Numbered from the stretch's first letter, positions 1-62,867 are shown. The stretch is 64,000 nt of DNA from Tachypleus tridentatus (GCF_004210375.1 NC_134834.1:91950170-92014169); one strand, 5' to 3'. Numbers and translations: made by a program. Notes: a model not told the origin generated them from the letters alone.

Positions 1-2045
1 TATTGGTTAAGAATGATTTCTCAAATTCAAAAACGAAACTTTAGAAATAAATTTTCGTTAACCCTCAATACAGCTCAAACATTTTATATAAAATGTTTAA
101 AAAGTTGAAATACAAATACGGAAGTTTAAAAACCGGTTAATGTTTAATATCGTTGTCATTTAGATATATTGAACTTTTATTTTAAATCTTAACAATGGTA
201 GATAGTTTTTCCAGCACAAAGCATTCCATGAAATAACAATAAAAGTTTAATAGTAGTTTTAGCTTCTACAATTTTTGTAGCTTGTATTCAAATGTTAAAC
301 TTTGTCATTTACGACAAACTTAATTCTAAGGCTTACGTACTTGTTAACGAATTTATAATAGTTGTTGCTCTAAAGTTGTTAGTATATACCACTTTTACAA
401 CTTTCACAAAACGTTACGTTAAAATGAAAATTGTAAGAAATTTTATGATTTTTTAAATGTATAATATTTACAGCTCTATTTTTCAAGTAAAAACTGATAA
501 AATAATAAAAAAAATCCATAAGGCGAAACGAATGTGATAATTATAAATGATTTAAGATTAATAATCTACAATTTCACTTCAAACACTTGATTGTAGCTCA
601 TCTCCAGTGTTTGAAACAGTTGGTTTCAGTCAGAAATATAAACTATTACTTTTTAATCCTATAAGCTGTTGAAACACATTTTCCTAAACGTATTTTATTG
701 GTTACATGGACCCTATATGGCATATTTATTACAAAAAGTGTAGATAATAGTAACCTCAACTGTGCAATTAATCAAAGTATTCTATGTTGTAATGTTTGGG
801 TAAATTCTTCTTCAGTTCTTAACACTAGGTATTGCACAAGATAACAACATTATTAATCAAAGTAAGTCAATACATGGTTTCCACTTACAGTGATACTAAA
901 AGTTTTTACCCAATTGATTTTGCAATGTATGATCCCTTTGATGATAAATTAAATCAGGTTTGGTTTGTTTGGACTTGTTTTTAGATTTCAGTTTTATACA
1001 CCTGTTGAAATTACTTGGTTGATATATTTTTCTTATTTATAACCAATTTTCATTTTCTTTCTCCTTGTTTGAAAATCCTCTGTCAATTTAATAACAAAAT
1101 CTTACACATAACCTACTTTCCATACTAAATTAATCATGTTCATGGTCTTTAATAGATCTTTTGTGATAAAATTAAAAGAAAGTGCCCCACAAAACTAAAT
1201 AAAAATTTGTAATCCATAACACACTCCATTACTCTTGTCAACTTTCAACAATTACTACTGCCAAAAATATTTTGTTGGTGACTTCTAACCATTAAAAAGA
1301 AAAATATAAATAATGCTAATGTATACCAATCAATCCCAGTGGTTCAAAAAGAAAAATGAACATTAAGTACACTGCAAAATAACTAAGTTTAAATTTTAAA
1401 TTTATCTTAATGCTGTTAAAAGATAAAAAAGAAACAATTTCATTAAATATATTTGTCAGAAAATCTTGTAATGTTCTAAAACATCACTGGTAAAAGTAAA
1501 ATCATGTAAATTAAAATCAATTGTTCAAGTAAGTCCATTATCAATATAAATAATACAATTTGCTTTTTGTATTACGTAATGAGCTAATCTTGCAATTAGT
1601 TTAACACTGGGAAAGTATGCAAGAATACCTCTATTATTTTAATATCAAATACAAACACAACATTATAGTGGATCTTACAAGTTTTATTCCAAATAGTATA
1701 AAATATTTTTAAAAATCACACGCGTCTTAAAGTAGAATGGAGCAGGGATTGTTTTTCAAAACCTATCTATAATTTACCAATAACTTTTTCCAAGTTAGTG
1801 GTTTTAAAAAAAATTTCAATTCACCTTCATTAATAACAACAGCACAATAACCTAGTATACATGTTAACAAAAGCAGAGTACTTTATTAATACTAATAATA
1901 CACTACCTGATTTTAATAATGCATACATAAGGTTATAGTATGCTGCAAATTTCTTAAATTACTTGCTTTTCCAGTTTTCACAGTAATTACAATTTTATCT
2001 TGGACAAATGTTTATTACTAAACTATATACGAATGCCTGAATGGT
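1..2045. other. Downstream flank, nothing recognised
   Basis: AT-rich sequence beyond the MCM3 stop. No convincing coding region, RNA gene or repeat element is visible. The MCM3 3' UTR presumably occupies the part nearest 2110. Confidence 0.6.
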
Positions 2046-2051
2046 TTTATT
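2046..2051 (-). promoter_or_regulatory. Possible MCM3 polyadenylation signal
   Basis: AATAAA on the minus strand about 60 bases after the MCM3 stop. This is a bare hexamer in AT-rich DNA, so other sites further downstream are equally possible. Confidence 0.35.
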
Positions 2052-2110
2052 TGTTCAGAATAAAGTAGTAAAAACGTTTACTATACATAAAACAGTATAA
2101 TACATGTCTC

Positions 2111-53231
<51,121 letters not shown>

Positions 53232-53314
53232 TGTATTTCTAATGTTAAAACTTTTTTACTATAAACTAGTATATTTCGTACTTTCTTATATCACAATAAA
53301 TGAAGGATCCAGCA

Positions 53315-53325
53315 TTCGCGCCAAA
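53315..53325 (-). promoter_or_regulatory. E2F-like site in MCM3 promoter
   Basis: The minus strand reads TTTGGCGCGAA, a full match to the E2F core TTTSSCGC, about 85-95 bp upstream of the MCM3 ATG. MCM genes are classic E2F targets in animals. The GC-rich site stands out in very AT-rich flanks. Function is inferred from sequence and position. Confidence 0.7.
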
Positions 53326-53329
53326 TCTA

Positions 53330-53339
53330 ATCACGTGAT
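53330..53339. promoter_or_regulatory. CACGTG E-box in MCM3 promoter
   Basis: The palindrome ATCACGTGAT contains a canonical E-box (53332-53337), five bases from the E2F-like site and about 100 bp upstream of the MCM3 ATG. It could bind bHLH-type factors such as USF or Myc/Max. Binding is inferred. Confidence 0.5.
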
Positions 53340-53340
53340 C

Positions 53341-53712
53341 GTGTACAACTTTTACGGCATTTGATGCAAAGAAAAATATATTTAGAAAATAAATAGTCAA
53401 TGGAGCCAATGGTGTAACATTCTAAAATATAAATATTATCTTATATTATTTGCTTAAAAATTAGCATATGTATTGAGTACTAATCCCACAAAATCACCAG
53501 AAATGAACTTTAGACACACATAAAATCTTGATATTACTAAACACAGTTTTCATTATATTTCAGTGTAAAGTTTTCTTTAAACAATAACAGAATTAAAATA
53601 CTAATTTTTCTGTGCGAAGAAATATGAATTCCAGGATTGTAAAAATTTTCTCAAGAACTCAAAATTAAACATTTAATCCTCTGAAATTTGTATTATATAT
53701 AATATTCATATA

Positions 53713-53744
<32 letters not shown>

Positions 53745-54391
53745 CAAATATATATCACCACGTTAATACTTTTGAGAAAATTGTAGTGGTCAAATTTTCA
53801 CTCATACTACAGCCAAACGTATGACCTAATAGAAATTTTTGTTTTGTGATAATAAAATCATTAACTATTTTATGAGATAACAGTTCATATTTCTACAATT
53901 TTATAATGTTCAATATCCATCATTTGAAAATTAAGAGACATAATGCATGTCTGATATCCATTACCGAATTGAATTTTTTTGCAAAAGAAAAGCACATTTT
54001 ATGACGTTTAATAGTTTCGCTGAAAATAAATTAACGAATGGAATTTTATTTAATAGAACATCAACAGAAAACTTGTCAAATTTACAAATATTTCTAATAA
54101 GTCATAACTGGGTTGAACTTCGTAGCAGAAGAAAGGCAAGATTCAATGTATTTTTGTTGTTTTTTTATCCATAGCGCAAAAACCTTACCAATTGAAAGGT
54201 AAGATAATGTAGATTTTGATACATAATAACCTTTTTATCAGAAACAAAACATGAATTTAAAAATAATCAATTATATATATACATATATTCTTAACACCTC
54301 TGGACATTAACTAATAATGTGTGAGCTCAACATTTACGGTCGAAAAATAAGTTTAAAATGTTTTATAGTCGAGCCTTTCGTTGATTGTTGA
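53341..54391. other. MCM3 upstream region, microsatellite only
   Basis: AT-rich, with a (GT)(TA)n microsatellite at 53711-53744. A 75-codon open frame at 53947-54174 is not recognised and has no supporting features. Confidence 0.55.
53711..53744. repeat. (GT)n(TA)n microsatellite
   Basis: A short GT run followed by about 12 TA units upstream of MCM3. Confidence 0.9.
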
Positions 54392-54530
54392 TTGATTGCT
54401 TTGGTTTTAAGCTCAAAACTACACAATGGATTATCTGTGATCTTCTCGCCACGGGTATCGAAATCCGGTTTCTAGCAGTGAAAGTCCGCAGACCTACTGT
54501 TCTGATATTAAAGGAGGGGCGAAATTTTCG
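54392..54530 (-). mobile_element. tRNA-derived SINE, family 3
   Basis: Minus orientation: tttggttttaagctcaaaactacacaatggattatctgtg, then cgccacgggtatcgaaatccgg (B box) and tctagcagtgaaagtccgcagac. Same family as 56889-56985. Confidence 0.75.
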
Positions 54531-54784
54531 CCAAAAACAATAATAAAGGTTTAATAAAATCTCTACAGAGAAAATTAATTTTATTTATAAGAACAAATTG
54601 ATCTAGCTAATTTTTTTTTTTTATTGAAACAATGCTTGTTTTACCACAAAGTTTATACCATAGGCTATATGTGCTCTATCAATCTCATGAAATGGAACTC
54701 TGCTTTTTAGCGTTTTAGTATGTATACGCTAGAAGACTAAATCAAATAAATTTTGAAAAATGTTAAAACTTTTTGTTGGCTCAC

Positions 54785-54965
54785 TTGCGGATATTCACAC
54801 AAAGCTATCAAGAGACTATTTGCATTAGCTGCCCTTAATTTTGAATTGATAGACTGGAGAGAACACAGATAATCAACAACGTCTACAGCTAACTGTCGAG
54901 CTATCCTTATCTTACCGAATAATAAGATTTGACCGTCATCCTTATAAGGCATTTGTGACTTCGAA
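54785..54965 (-). mobile_element. Degenerate SINE body, family 1
   Basis: Diverged copy of the family 1 body: acaaagctatcaagagactat, ttagctgcccttaatttt, agctatccttatcttaccgaataataagatttgaccgtcat. The open frame on this strand (54737-54976) is a by-product of the repeat. Confidence 0.65.
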
Positions 54966-55159
54966 GTGCGGAACACGAATTATTTTCATCTTTCCTTGTA
55001 GCATCTAAAATCGTGGAATTACGATTCCATTGCATGAAACATTAACAATAGTCATGCTCGATCCACCATTTCGGAAAACTGATGCTATGAGTGATTTTCC
55101 TTTCACGAATTACAACAAAAATACTTCTGGCCTATGGTTAAGCGTTATATAAAAACTTT

Positions 55160-55438
55160 GGTTTGGTTTTGAATTTCGCGCAAAGCGACACGAGGGCTAT
55201 CTGCGCTAGCCTTCTTTAATTTAACAGTGTAAGACGAGAGGGAAGGCAGTTAGTCATCACCACCCACCGCCAATTCTTTAGCTACTCTTTTACCAACAAA
55301 TAGTGATATTGACCGTCATATTATAACCCTCCCCTTCCCCACAGCTGGAAGGGCGAGCATGTTTGGTGCAACGGGGATTCGAATTCGCGACCCTCGGATT
55401 ACGAGTCGAGTGTCTTAATCACCTGACCATGCCGGGCC
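55160..55438 (-). mobile_element. tRNA-derived SINE, family 1, nearly full length
   Basis: Minus orientation, running from gaatttcgcgcaaagc (3' body) to the tRNA-like head gggattcgaattcgcgaccc...atgccgggcc. The body carries the family's conserved phrases (ctatctgcgctagcc, accacccaccgccaa, attgaccgtcat). tRNA head boxes A and B are recognisable. Confidence 0.9.
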
Positions 55439-56545
55439 AAATAAAAACATAACATTTTTGTTAGTCAACCGTTATCTTTAAAGCTATATCCAAGTTTATG
55501 TTTCCGGTAAAACAAAAATGAAAACACGGGTGGCCAAAATGTTTATTTAAAACACTGTGTATAACATATTTTATGTTCAGATATAATAAGGTAATATTTT
55601 TGTATAATTATAAACCGACTATTCTCTACGTTAAAATAATTCTATTTGCAAACTAATTCTTCATATTAACTTTCCTACGTCATGAGTATTAAACAACAAA
55701 GTAATGTTTTTGATAGAAGACAACAAATTTGAAAGGTCTCCCTTTTTTGTTATAAACAGCAATTTTTTTATATAAAAGCGGTATCTTTGTAACCCCAGAA
55801 ATTTGAATTAAGTACCTGAGGTGGGCGCAATGTAAATAATCCTTTGTTTTAGCTATAGCGTAGAAACAACGAAGCATAAATGATTAAGTTTCTGACAAAA
55901 TAATAACTACAGAAATTTTTCTAGTTTTCAATTGAAAAGCGACGTTTTACGTTGTTAAATTTTAATAAGATATTTGTTTTTTAAGACCATGACAGAATTG
56001 TTGATTCGGGTGGAGAATATGCGCATATGAAGTTAATTTAAGGTTTCACTGAAATTGGTAAAGAATTTTTATGAGAGAAATTGTCTTTGTAACGACATAC
56101 CTGAATAAGTAAATTTTAGAGAAAAAGGAACATTTAAAAATGCTTAACCTAAGTTATAACTTTTGAAGCTATAACTAATTTTCAAAGGTTAAACATTTGC
56201 TATAAAAATCAATGTTGTATATAAAAGCAGCATCCTTATAACCCCAAAATTTTGAGTTAAGTACTTGGAATGAGCACACGGTAAATAATCCTTTGTTTTA
56301 ATAATACAATAGAAAATAAAATTATGTTTTTATATAAAAGCATGCACAATTAACACATTTTAAGCACTTATAAAAAACATAATCAGCAGTAGAATTATCA
56401 TGTAATTGTCTTTTTCAATATGAAAATTAGTTATAACTTCAAAAATTAGAAACCTAACCATGACTGCCATTTTGGCTTCAGAAAAACCTAGCTAACCTGA
56501 TTACTTATCAATAACAAGAATGGTATCCTTAATAAGTACTTTAAA
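55439..56545. other. Intergenic, with a ~90-bp direct repeat
   Basis: The segment near 55775-55866 recurs near 56222-56314 (landmarks AACCCCA-AA-TTTGA-TTAAG and GTAAATAATCCTTTGTTTTA). Around 56140-56180 and 56420-56455 are related AGTTATAACTT palindromic motifs in opposite orientation. No gene is seen. Confidence 0.6.
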
Positions 56546-56672
56546 CTTGCCCCCCGCTAGTTCGGGGTAAGATTACGGACTTACAACGCTAAAATCAGGG
56601 GTTTGATTCTCTTCGGTGGGCTCAGCAGACAGCCCGATGTGGCTTTGCTGTAAAGAAAACACACACAAACAC
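56546..56672 (+). mobile_element. tRNA-derived SINE, family 2, well preserved
   Basis: ccccgctagttcggggtaag, ggacttacaacgctaaaatc, ggggtttgattctcttcgg (B box region), gggctcagcagacagcccga, tgtggctttgctgtaaagaa, then an AC-rich tail. Best copy of this family in the window. Confidence 0.85.
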
Positions 56673-56888
56673 TTAAAACTTTCTGCAACATAGCATTTTG
56701 AGAAATGCTACCCGCGTTATCCCTTTCTTATATCAACTTGTACATGTATCTGTCACCAATTGGGGTGGGCTTATCTTGACATGAAACATGTAAAACTGGT
56801 TAAAGCTCCTATGAATCAGTAAAAGGATTAGAACATGTTTACGACCTTTCTTTTTTCTACTTTATACTCCTTTTGGTACAACTGTATG

Positions 56889-56985
56889 TCTGCAGACTTG
56901 CACTACTTGAAACCGGGTTTCAATATCTGTGGTGGGCAGATCACAGATAACCCATTGCATAGTTTTGTGCTTAACTACAAACATC
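56889..56985 (+). mobile_element. tRNA-derived SINE fragment, family 3
   Basis: gtctgcagacttgcac, gaaaccgggtttcaatatct, gtggtgggcagatcacagat, cattgcatagttttgtgctt. Complement of the family seen at 54392-54530. Confidence 0.75.
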
Positions 56986-57583
56986 TCGTTTACAATGACA
57001 TTATGACAAAAAAACTGTATGGATAATTAGAAAAAACAAACTCACTTTACTTAAAGAGATATTTTATACTAATTATTGAAGAGTAGAAATGTGAACATAT
57101 TAAATCATTACAGAGGAAGAGATAGTATAGAAGAAAATTACGATGTAGGTATATTTATTTTGGCTTCAATGAATTTTTTAGTATATTAACCAGGAAAAAA
57201 TGCTCCTTTTACACTAGTTACTTAAATAACTGGGTCTTTCAAGTAGAGTATCAAGTACACTTTTTACAGGAAAGATTTCTGTAATGAAAAGCATATGATA
57301 TTCTCCACTGGCAAGTCAGGTGTTTGCCTAATTATACAATATCTCCCTTATATTGAAGTAAGAATTACTGTCAGTAACGTGGGTAATGCTTTCATCCTAA
57401 GAGTAAAGAAATTATTTTTATTAGTATATAACACCATGCTTTCTTTGGTTGGAACAAAACGTCTTAAAGTTTTCGACATATTTTATAATCGACTTGATTT
57501 GTTACAAATATTGATTTGCTCTTTTATATGCAAAAACGGCTCGTTTGGGTTGAGAAAATATTTTACATAGAAGAGCGAACAAC

Positions 57584-57610
57584 GTTTCGACCTTCTTCGG
57601 TCATCGTCAG
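57584..57610 (-). ncRNA. Hammerhead-ribozyme-like motif of Penelope element
   Basis: The minus strand reads CTGACGA, T, GACC-GAAGAA-GGTC (stem II hairpin), GAAAC, then GTTG. This has the conserved hammerhead core CUGANGA...GAAA with a 4-bp stem II. Penelope-like elements are known to carry hammerhead ribozymes. There is an extra U before stem II, so catalytic activity is uncertain. Confidence 0.65.
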
Positions 57611-57735
57611 GTTCACAAAGAAAGAGGTAACTGACCGGAAGCTGACCACATGTTTGAAAGGGGTTGTGTAACTGAGTGTCGGAATGTAGAGGGCGGTGTT
57701 AGATGTTTGAATATATAATTTTTTTTTTTATTATA

Positions 57736-59055
57736 TTAATATAGGTATACAGGTGTATCTTTGTATTGGTTTATTTTCGGCTTGAGTTGTTGTATAAGTA
57801 AGGCTTCTTTAATTTTGCGTTTGTTTATGTTTGTTTCTTTATTTAGTATTTGAGTGTTTTCTATGGTTATGTTGTGTTTATTTGACTTGCAGTGTTCGAA
57901 AACGTGTGAAGGTGACTTTTTGTGTTCTTTGAATCTGGTTTCCATTTTTCTACTTGTTTCTCCAATATAGAAGTCGCGGCAGTTATCACATTGTATTTTA
58001 TAAATAATGTTGGTGTGGTGTTTGTCAGTGTAGTTTTTACATAGCATAGACCTCAGTTTTGTGCCGGGTTTTTGAATAAATTTGGTATTAATTGGAATGT
58101 CATATTTTGTTACTAATTTTTGCCAAATGTTGGTTATTTGTTTGCTGATGTCGGGAATATATGGTATACAGCAGTATATGGTTTCGTTGTTTTTTGATTC
58201 GTGAGCTGTATTTACTTTAGTTGGTTGATTTTGCTTTCTGTCTAGGTGTGTGCGTATAATGTTTTCTACAGTTTGTGGAGGAAACTTATTGATGTTGATG
58301 AAGTATTGTTTTATTTTGTCTAATTCATCGTTAATTTTATCTGGTGAGCATAGTTTTATGGCTGTGTTTATTTGGTTTCTTAGTATGTTGAGTTTTTGTT
58401 TTGTTTCATGTGCTGAGTCCCAAGGAATGTATAGTCCAGTATGGGTGATTTTTCGGTGGATTTCTGTTTTAAATTGTGTATCGGTTCTTGTAATTTTGAG
58501 GTTAAGAAATGATATTTGATTGCTTTCTTCCTGTTCACATGTGAAGTTAATGTTGGGATGTATAGAGTTAATGTGATTGAAAAAATTAAGTATGTGTTCT
58601 GTATATTTGAATCCCGCAACCGTGTCATCTACATATCTGTACCAGTATAGTGGCGGATGTAATGCTGTGTTAACTCCTTGTGTTTCAACTTGTGTCATAA
58701 AAATATTGGCTAGAACTGGTGATACTGTGTTGCCCATGCTTAGGCCATTTGTTTGTATATAGTTTTGGTTGTTGAACATCAAGTTTGTCTTTATCGTGGT
58801 GAATTCTATTAGGGTTGCTAACTGGTTACTGGGAATTTCTATGGTTGGGTTAGGGTCTCGGATATAGAGTTCTAAGGCTATCTTGCAGGCTTCAGTGGTT
58901 GGAACTTCTGTAAAGAGGGATATAACATCGAAACTGGCCAGTAAGGCTTTATCATTAAGTTGATTTAGGTTAGACTTGAAATTAAAAGAGTCTTTGATGA
59001 TTGAGCTGGCTGATGTTACATATTTGCTCTGCAATACGGATGTCATATAGTACAT
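57736..59055 (-). CDS. Penelope-like RT / GIY-YIG endonuclease, partial (439 codons)
   Basis: RT motif A ASFDVISLFTEVP (about residues 40-52), motif B TNGLSMGNTVSPVLANIFM (about 100-118) and catalytic motif C YRYVDDTVAGF (about 138-148). Later FKTEIHRKITHTGLYIPW, then the endonuclease YKIQCDNCRDFYIGETSRKM with Arg and HKK, preceded by the CDNC cysteine pair typical of Penelope elements. These proteins copy element RNA at nicked DNA ends. Full family members have about 250 more N-terminal residues. The ATG at 59055 is the first Met after the truncation and probably not the native start. Confidence 0.9.
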   Translation of the reverse strand: MYYMTSVLQSKYVTSASSIIKDSFNFKSNLNQLNDKALLASFDVISLFTEVPTTEACKIALELYIRDPNPTIEIPSNQLATLIEFTTIKTNLMFNNQNYIQTNGLSMGNTVSPVLANIFMTQVETQGVNTALHPPLYWYRYVDDTVAGFKYTEHILNFFNHINSIHPNINFTCEQEESNQISFLNLKITRTDTQFKTEIHRKITHTGLYIPWDSAHETKQKLNILRNQINTAIKLCSPDKINDELDKIKQYFININKFPPQTVENIIRTHLDRKQNQPTKVNTAHESKNNETIYCCIPYIPDISKQITNIWQKLVTKYDIPINTKFIQKPGTKLRSMLCKNYTDKHHTNIIYKIQCDNCRDFYIGETSRKMETRFKEHKKSPSHVFEHCKSNKHNITIENTQILNKETNINKRKIKEALLIQQLKPKINQYKDTPVYLY

Positions 59056-59062
59056 TTTGCGC

Positions 59063-59617
59063 TTACTTTATGTTGAAATAAAGATTGTTTATCAGGTTTA
59101 TACAGTGTGTCCAGTTTTTTTCCTTTCTTCAAACTCAGATGATATTTAAATAATTCTGATTTTGCTCTATAAAACAATTTTCTTTAGATCGTCTTCTTAT
59201 TTTGTGGCACCTACCAAATTATTCGAAAAACAAAAGATGAACCTCGAAATATCTTAGGTTGGAAGGTAAAAATATGGCACCATGACAACAGGATTTGTTT
59301 CAACAAAGTGTTTGTTTTTCTTATGACGAATAAACTTCTAAAATATTGTTGTTGATTTAAGTCTTTAAACTTCATTAAATGTCATTAGTCAAAGGAGTTA
59401 GAACCAAGAAGAAAAATTAGAAGGTGAGAAATAAGAGCTTTTAGAAACAGCTGTTCGGTCTAGGAGAAAGTTTCCTCCGTACATCAATCTTTTACCAATG
59501 CTACAAATGACCAGGACATGCATCCCATTGTTTCTAAAGAAATATGAAGGAAAACTAACAAAATATGAATGGCCAGTTGGATTCTGCCACTGATTTGTAA
59601 CTTCAATGCACAAAAGT
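59063..59617. other. Intergenic, with an unidentified peptide-like stretch
   Basis: On the plus strand 59430-59591 reads through about 54 codons including RSRRKFPPYINLLPML and FLKKYEGKLTKYEWPV, which looks protein-like, but I do not recognise it. It could be a lost exon or an unrecognised element. Confidence 0.3.
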
Positions 59618-59829
59618 CATGTAATCCAAGGGTCGCGGGTTCGAATCCCCGTCACACCAAATATGCTTGCCCTTTCAGCCGTGTGGCCGTTATAATGTGA
59701 CGGTCAATCCCATTATTCTTGGTAAAAGAGTAGCCCAAGAGTTGGCGGTGGGTGGTGATGACTAGCTGTCTTACCTCTAGATAGCCTTCGTGTAGCTTTG
59801 CGCGAAATTCAAAACAAACAACCAAACAA
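59618..59829 (+). mobile_element. tRNA-derived SINE, family 1, 5'-truncated
   Basis: Starts within the tRNA head (gggtcgcgggttcgaatccccgtcacacc) and continues through ttgccctttcagccgtg, gacggtcaatccca, gttggcggtgggtggtgatgac to gcgcgaaattcaaaacaaac. About 30 bp of the body is missing near its end. Confidence 0.88.
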
Positions 59830-62800
59830 AACAAAACTCATGGACGACTTTAGTTATGTTGCTATATGATCTGGTAATTCTGCGAATGAATTGCGCAGTG
59901 TCTACAGAAGTTCTAGGCATTCACTGACCAAAGTCGTTCTGCCTTGGCTCTGGTTGATGCCACCCATGATCATATTAGAGAGGCTAAAAGTAAAACTCTT
60001 GGATGTCATCCATCAGCAGATAAGACAATTAGTGGCAATGATGATCTGTGTAGAAGTGTTTAGCTTTTTTTGTTCCACTAATGTCCAAACCTGGGGCATT
60101 GTGTAGGAGTTAAAACCATTTCTGCCATAACATTAAATCATGGGAAGTAAATTCTATTAGTGATTTGATATCACAATTAAATCTTCCAGAGAAATGAAAA
60201 GATCAGATATGGAGTCGAAGCTACAGTGACCACTCCTTGGCATACAGTAAAGTGAAGCCTATCCATCACTTATTGAGAAATTTAACACGGACAACTGTAG
60301 TGTGTGGTTCTTTTATGAGCAGTTATAAGTCTAGGAAGGTTGCTGTGGCATTATTATCAACCATAAAATATGTTTCCCAATTTTTGTTTCAACTAACAGT
60401 CCCCAGGTTTCTGAGAAATAAAATTCTTCAAATTTTGTGTAATGCAAGGACTAAAGACTATCAATGGATTGCACACATTTCTGGTAAGTTAAAATGCAGT
60501 TTTACTGATCAAATTCAAGTTAAGACACGGCTGAAAGGGCGAGTATGTTTGGGATGATGGGAATTCGAACCCTCGACCTTCAAATTACGGGCCTCTGTCC
60601 AGAGAAAAGGCAAGCCTAGACAAGTTATACTCAAGAAGATATTTGTTGATTCTTTAAAGACAATAGTCCTAAATATCTCCAGTTATTTCCCAGCAACTAA
60701 ATAAGGTACTCAGGACAAAATAAACCTTAATGTATATTATTTAGATATTTAAATAAATATGTTATCACGAAAAATCCGCTCTCGTCAGAACGATAACTAT
60801 AAAAGATATGTTATGTAAATTAGATATAAAAGCAAAAAATATATTACAGTACGACAAATGTGTACAAAATCAAAACTTCAATAATGAAAAATACAATCTG
60901 TGGTAGAATAATAATGTTATTCTTTTTCAGCATTTATAGAAGTGAAACGTTAGATATGACAAAATGCTTTTAAGACATAATATTTGCCTCGTTCAAGTAA
61001 TGGATAAATTAAGATAGTTTGGTGATAAAAATGATATATATAATACTCTCTATTATAATAGTCGTCTCGTTAAAATAATAAGACTTTTTCTGTGTGTAGA
61101 AAATCTCACATTCTTCAAGTTTATCTTATTAACCTCAAAAATCAGCTATTCCATCGAACTTTCCAATGATCTTTCAGTATTAATGTTCTTTTGTCAGAAA
61201 CCCCAGTTCATTCAGGTATTCTTTATTCCCTTGCAAAATACAAATTCTAGATTCTTGTATTTGACATAAAACCAACAATTTGTTTGTTATTCTGCTTAAA
61301 AACGCAATTCATTTCGAGTGAATTAAATGTATTATTTAAGTAAACAAATCTCAAATATTGGTTTTTGAGTTAGTTTTTCTTCTGAGATCATTTTCAGTTT
61401 TTTCCGTTTTACCTGTCAAGATTTTCAACTTCATCGTTTCCTCAAAATTTTTACAACCTTCATATTTACCTTATATTTACAAGAAATTCTAAGCCCATTT
61501 AAACCTACATAAGAATCTATTATCTGATCAAAAAGAAAAAAAAACAACTTAAGTGACCTCTTGATGTGTTTTCCAACAGACAGTTTTACTTCCTTAAGCT
61601 TTGTTTTTTGTCTATCAGAAAAACTAATACGATCCCAACACTAAACTTTAGTGCTTTACACGAGCTAAGATGGATCTTCTTTTCTCTTTTTCTGCTGAAA
61701 TTTTTACCACCTTAGTAACACCAGAACTGTCAGCCATTTTGAAAAAATCCATTATTTTTTTATACCCAAAAGAACAAGTGTTAAACCTTTGTTTTCGCTT
61801 AGCTCAAATCTGACCTATTGGATTTTGCCTTTCCTTTGCAAGAACTACCAACTAACTTTGAACGCATTGTAAAAAGTCTAATGCATTATCATTGATCCGA
61901 TTACTTGTTATTGGTGCAAAGTTTGACCACCTTCAGTTTTGCATACTTCTGTGTAAAAAATTTGTTATTTCTTTAAAGTTTTTATGTATTTTGGCTGAAA
62001 ATTTAGTACTTTCAATGTTGTTGTGCTTCTGTCAGAAAGATCATTGCTCATAAGTAATATAAAATATAAAAAAATGCCCATTATTTTGTAATTTTTACCC
62101 CAAAGAATTCACTGTTATAAACATCCATTTTCTAATCAAATTTTAAATAGCTATGAAAGCATTCTTTTGACAAACATAACATCTTCTCATTACTGGTCAC
62201 GCGTACGGATCAAAGTGAGGGGAGAAAACGTAGATTTTTCTGATCAGCTCCACGTAAAAAAATCAAATGATGTTTTCTTTATTAAGTATTTAAATGTTAA
62301 CTATCCGGATTGACCTTAGCAAAAATATATTGCAATATAGTTCTGCCTTTTCTTTCTGTTGTTTTGATCACATTTTGTTTCTTTTAGAACAAAATAAATA
62401 TTTTATTGTTTGGCTTAGTTTACAGCTTTGAAGCTGTGCAAAGTATGATTCAACTGAACCAGTTTCAAACCCTACCTTTAAATGGCTTATACGAACTCGT
62501 TCAATTTTTGAAAACATTTCTTAGTCCAGACCATCTATTTTGATGTGCACATATTATTACTCTATTGATGACGAATGGCAGGCTTATCAAATTAAATTAA
62601 AGTCAGACAATAAAAAGTCAGATAATTAAGAGTACCAAAAACTTTTGAAAGTCTAATTCAAAAGGTTAAATATTTATAGTTTACCTAGAAGTGCTGTTTA
62701 CGAAAACATATAATTATATATAACAAATAAATGTTTCTCCTAAAGATTCTATACATTCTACTATTATTATTTCACTGTTTATCGAGTCCAATACAAATTA

Positions 62801-62867
62801 AGATATAAACATTCCTCCAATCGATAGATGGCACTGAATAGAGAAAGACTTATGATTGTCTGTTTTT
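59830..62867. other. Intergenic, nothing firmly recognised
   Basis: 60526-60595 is a minus-strand SINE family 1 head fragment (ggctgaaagggcgagtatgtttggg...gggaattcgaaccctcgacc). A plus-strand stretch near 59923-60060 reads AFTDQSRSALALVDATHDHI and REAKSKTLG without identification. The rest is AT-rich with no element recognised. Confidence 0.5.

Larger units (their letters stand above)
57530..59062 (-). mobile_element. Penelope-like retroelement, 5'-truncated
   Basis: Minus strand. A single open frame (57736-59055) encodes the RT from motif A onward plus a GIY-YIG endonuclease. A 3' untranslated region of about 200 bp follows, with a hammerhead-like motif (57584-57610), ending in a segment with AACCCAAACGAGCCGTTTTT. 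The N-terminal part of the RT is absent, so the copy is truncated near 59062. The intact remaining frame suggests a fairly recent insertion. It lies outside MCM3. Confidence 0.9.

Noticed and set aside
54737..54976. 79-codon minus-strand open frame
   Set aside because: It coincides with a degenerate SINE family 1 body; reading is accidental.
57295..57570. 91-codon plus-strand open frame
   Set aside because: Not recognised, and it runs into the end of the Penelope-like element on the other strand; no support as a gene.
59398..59613. 71-codon minus-strand open frame
   Set aside because: No domain; the plus strand of the same segment looks more protein-like, and neither has gene structure.
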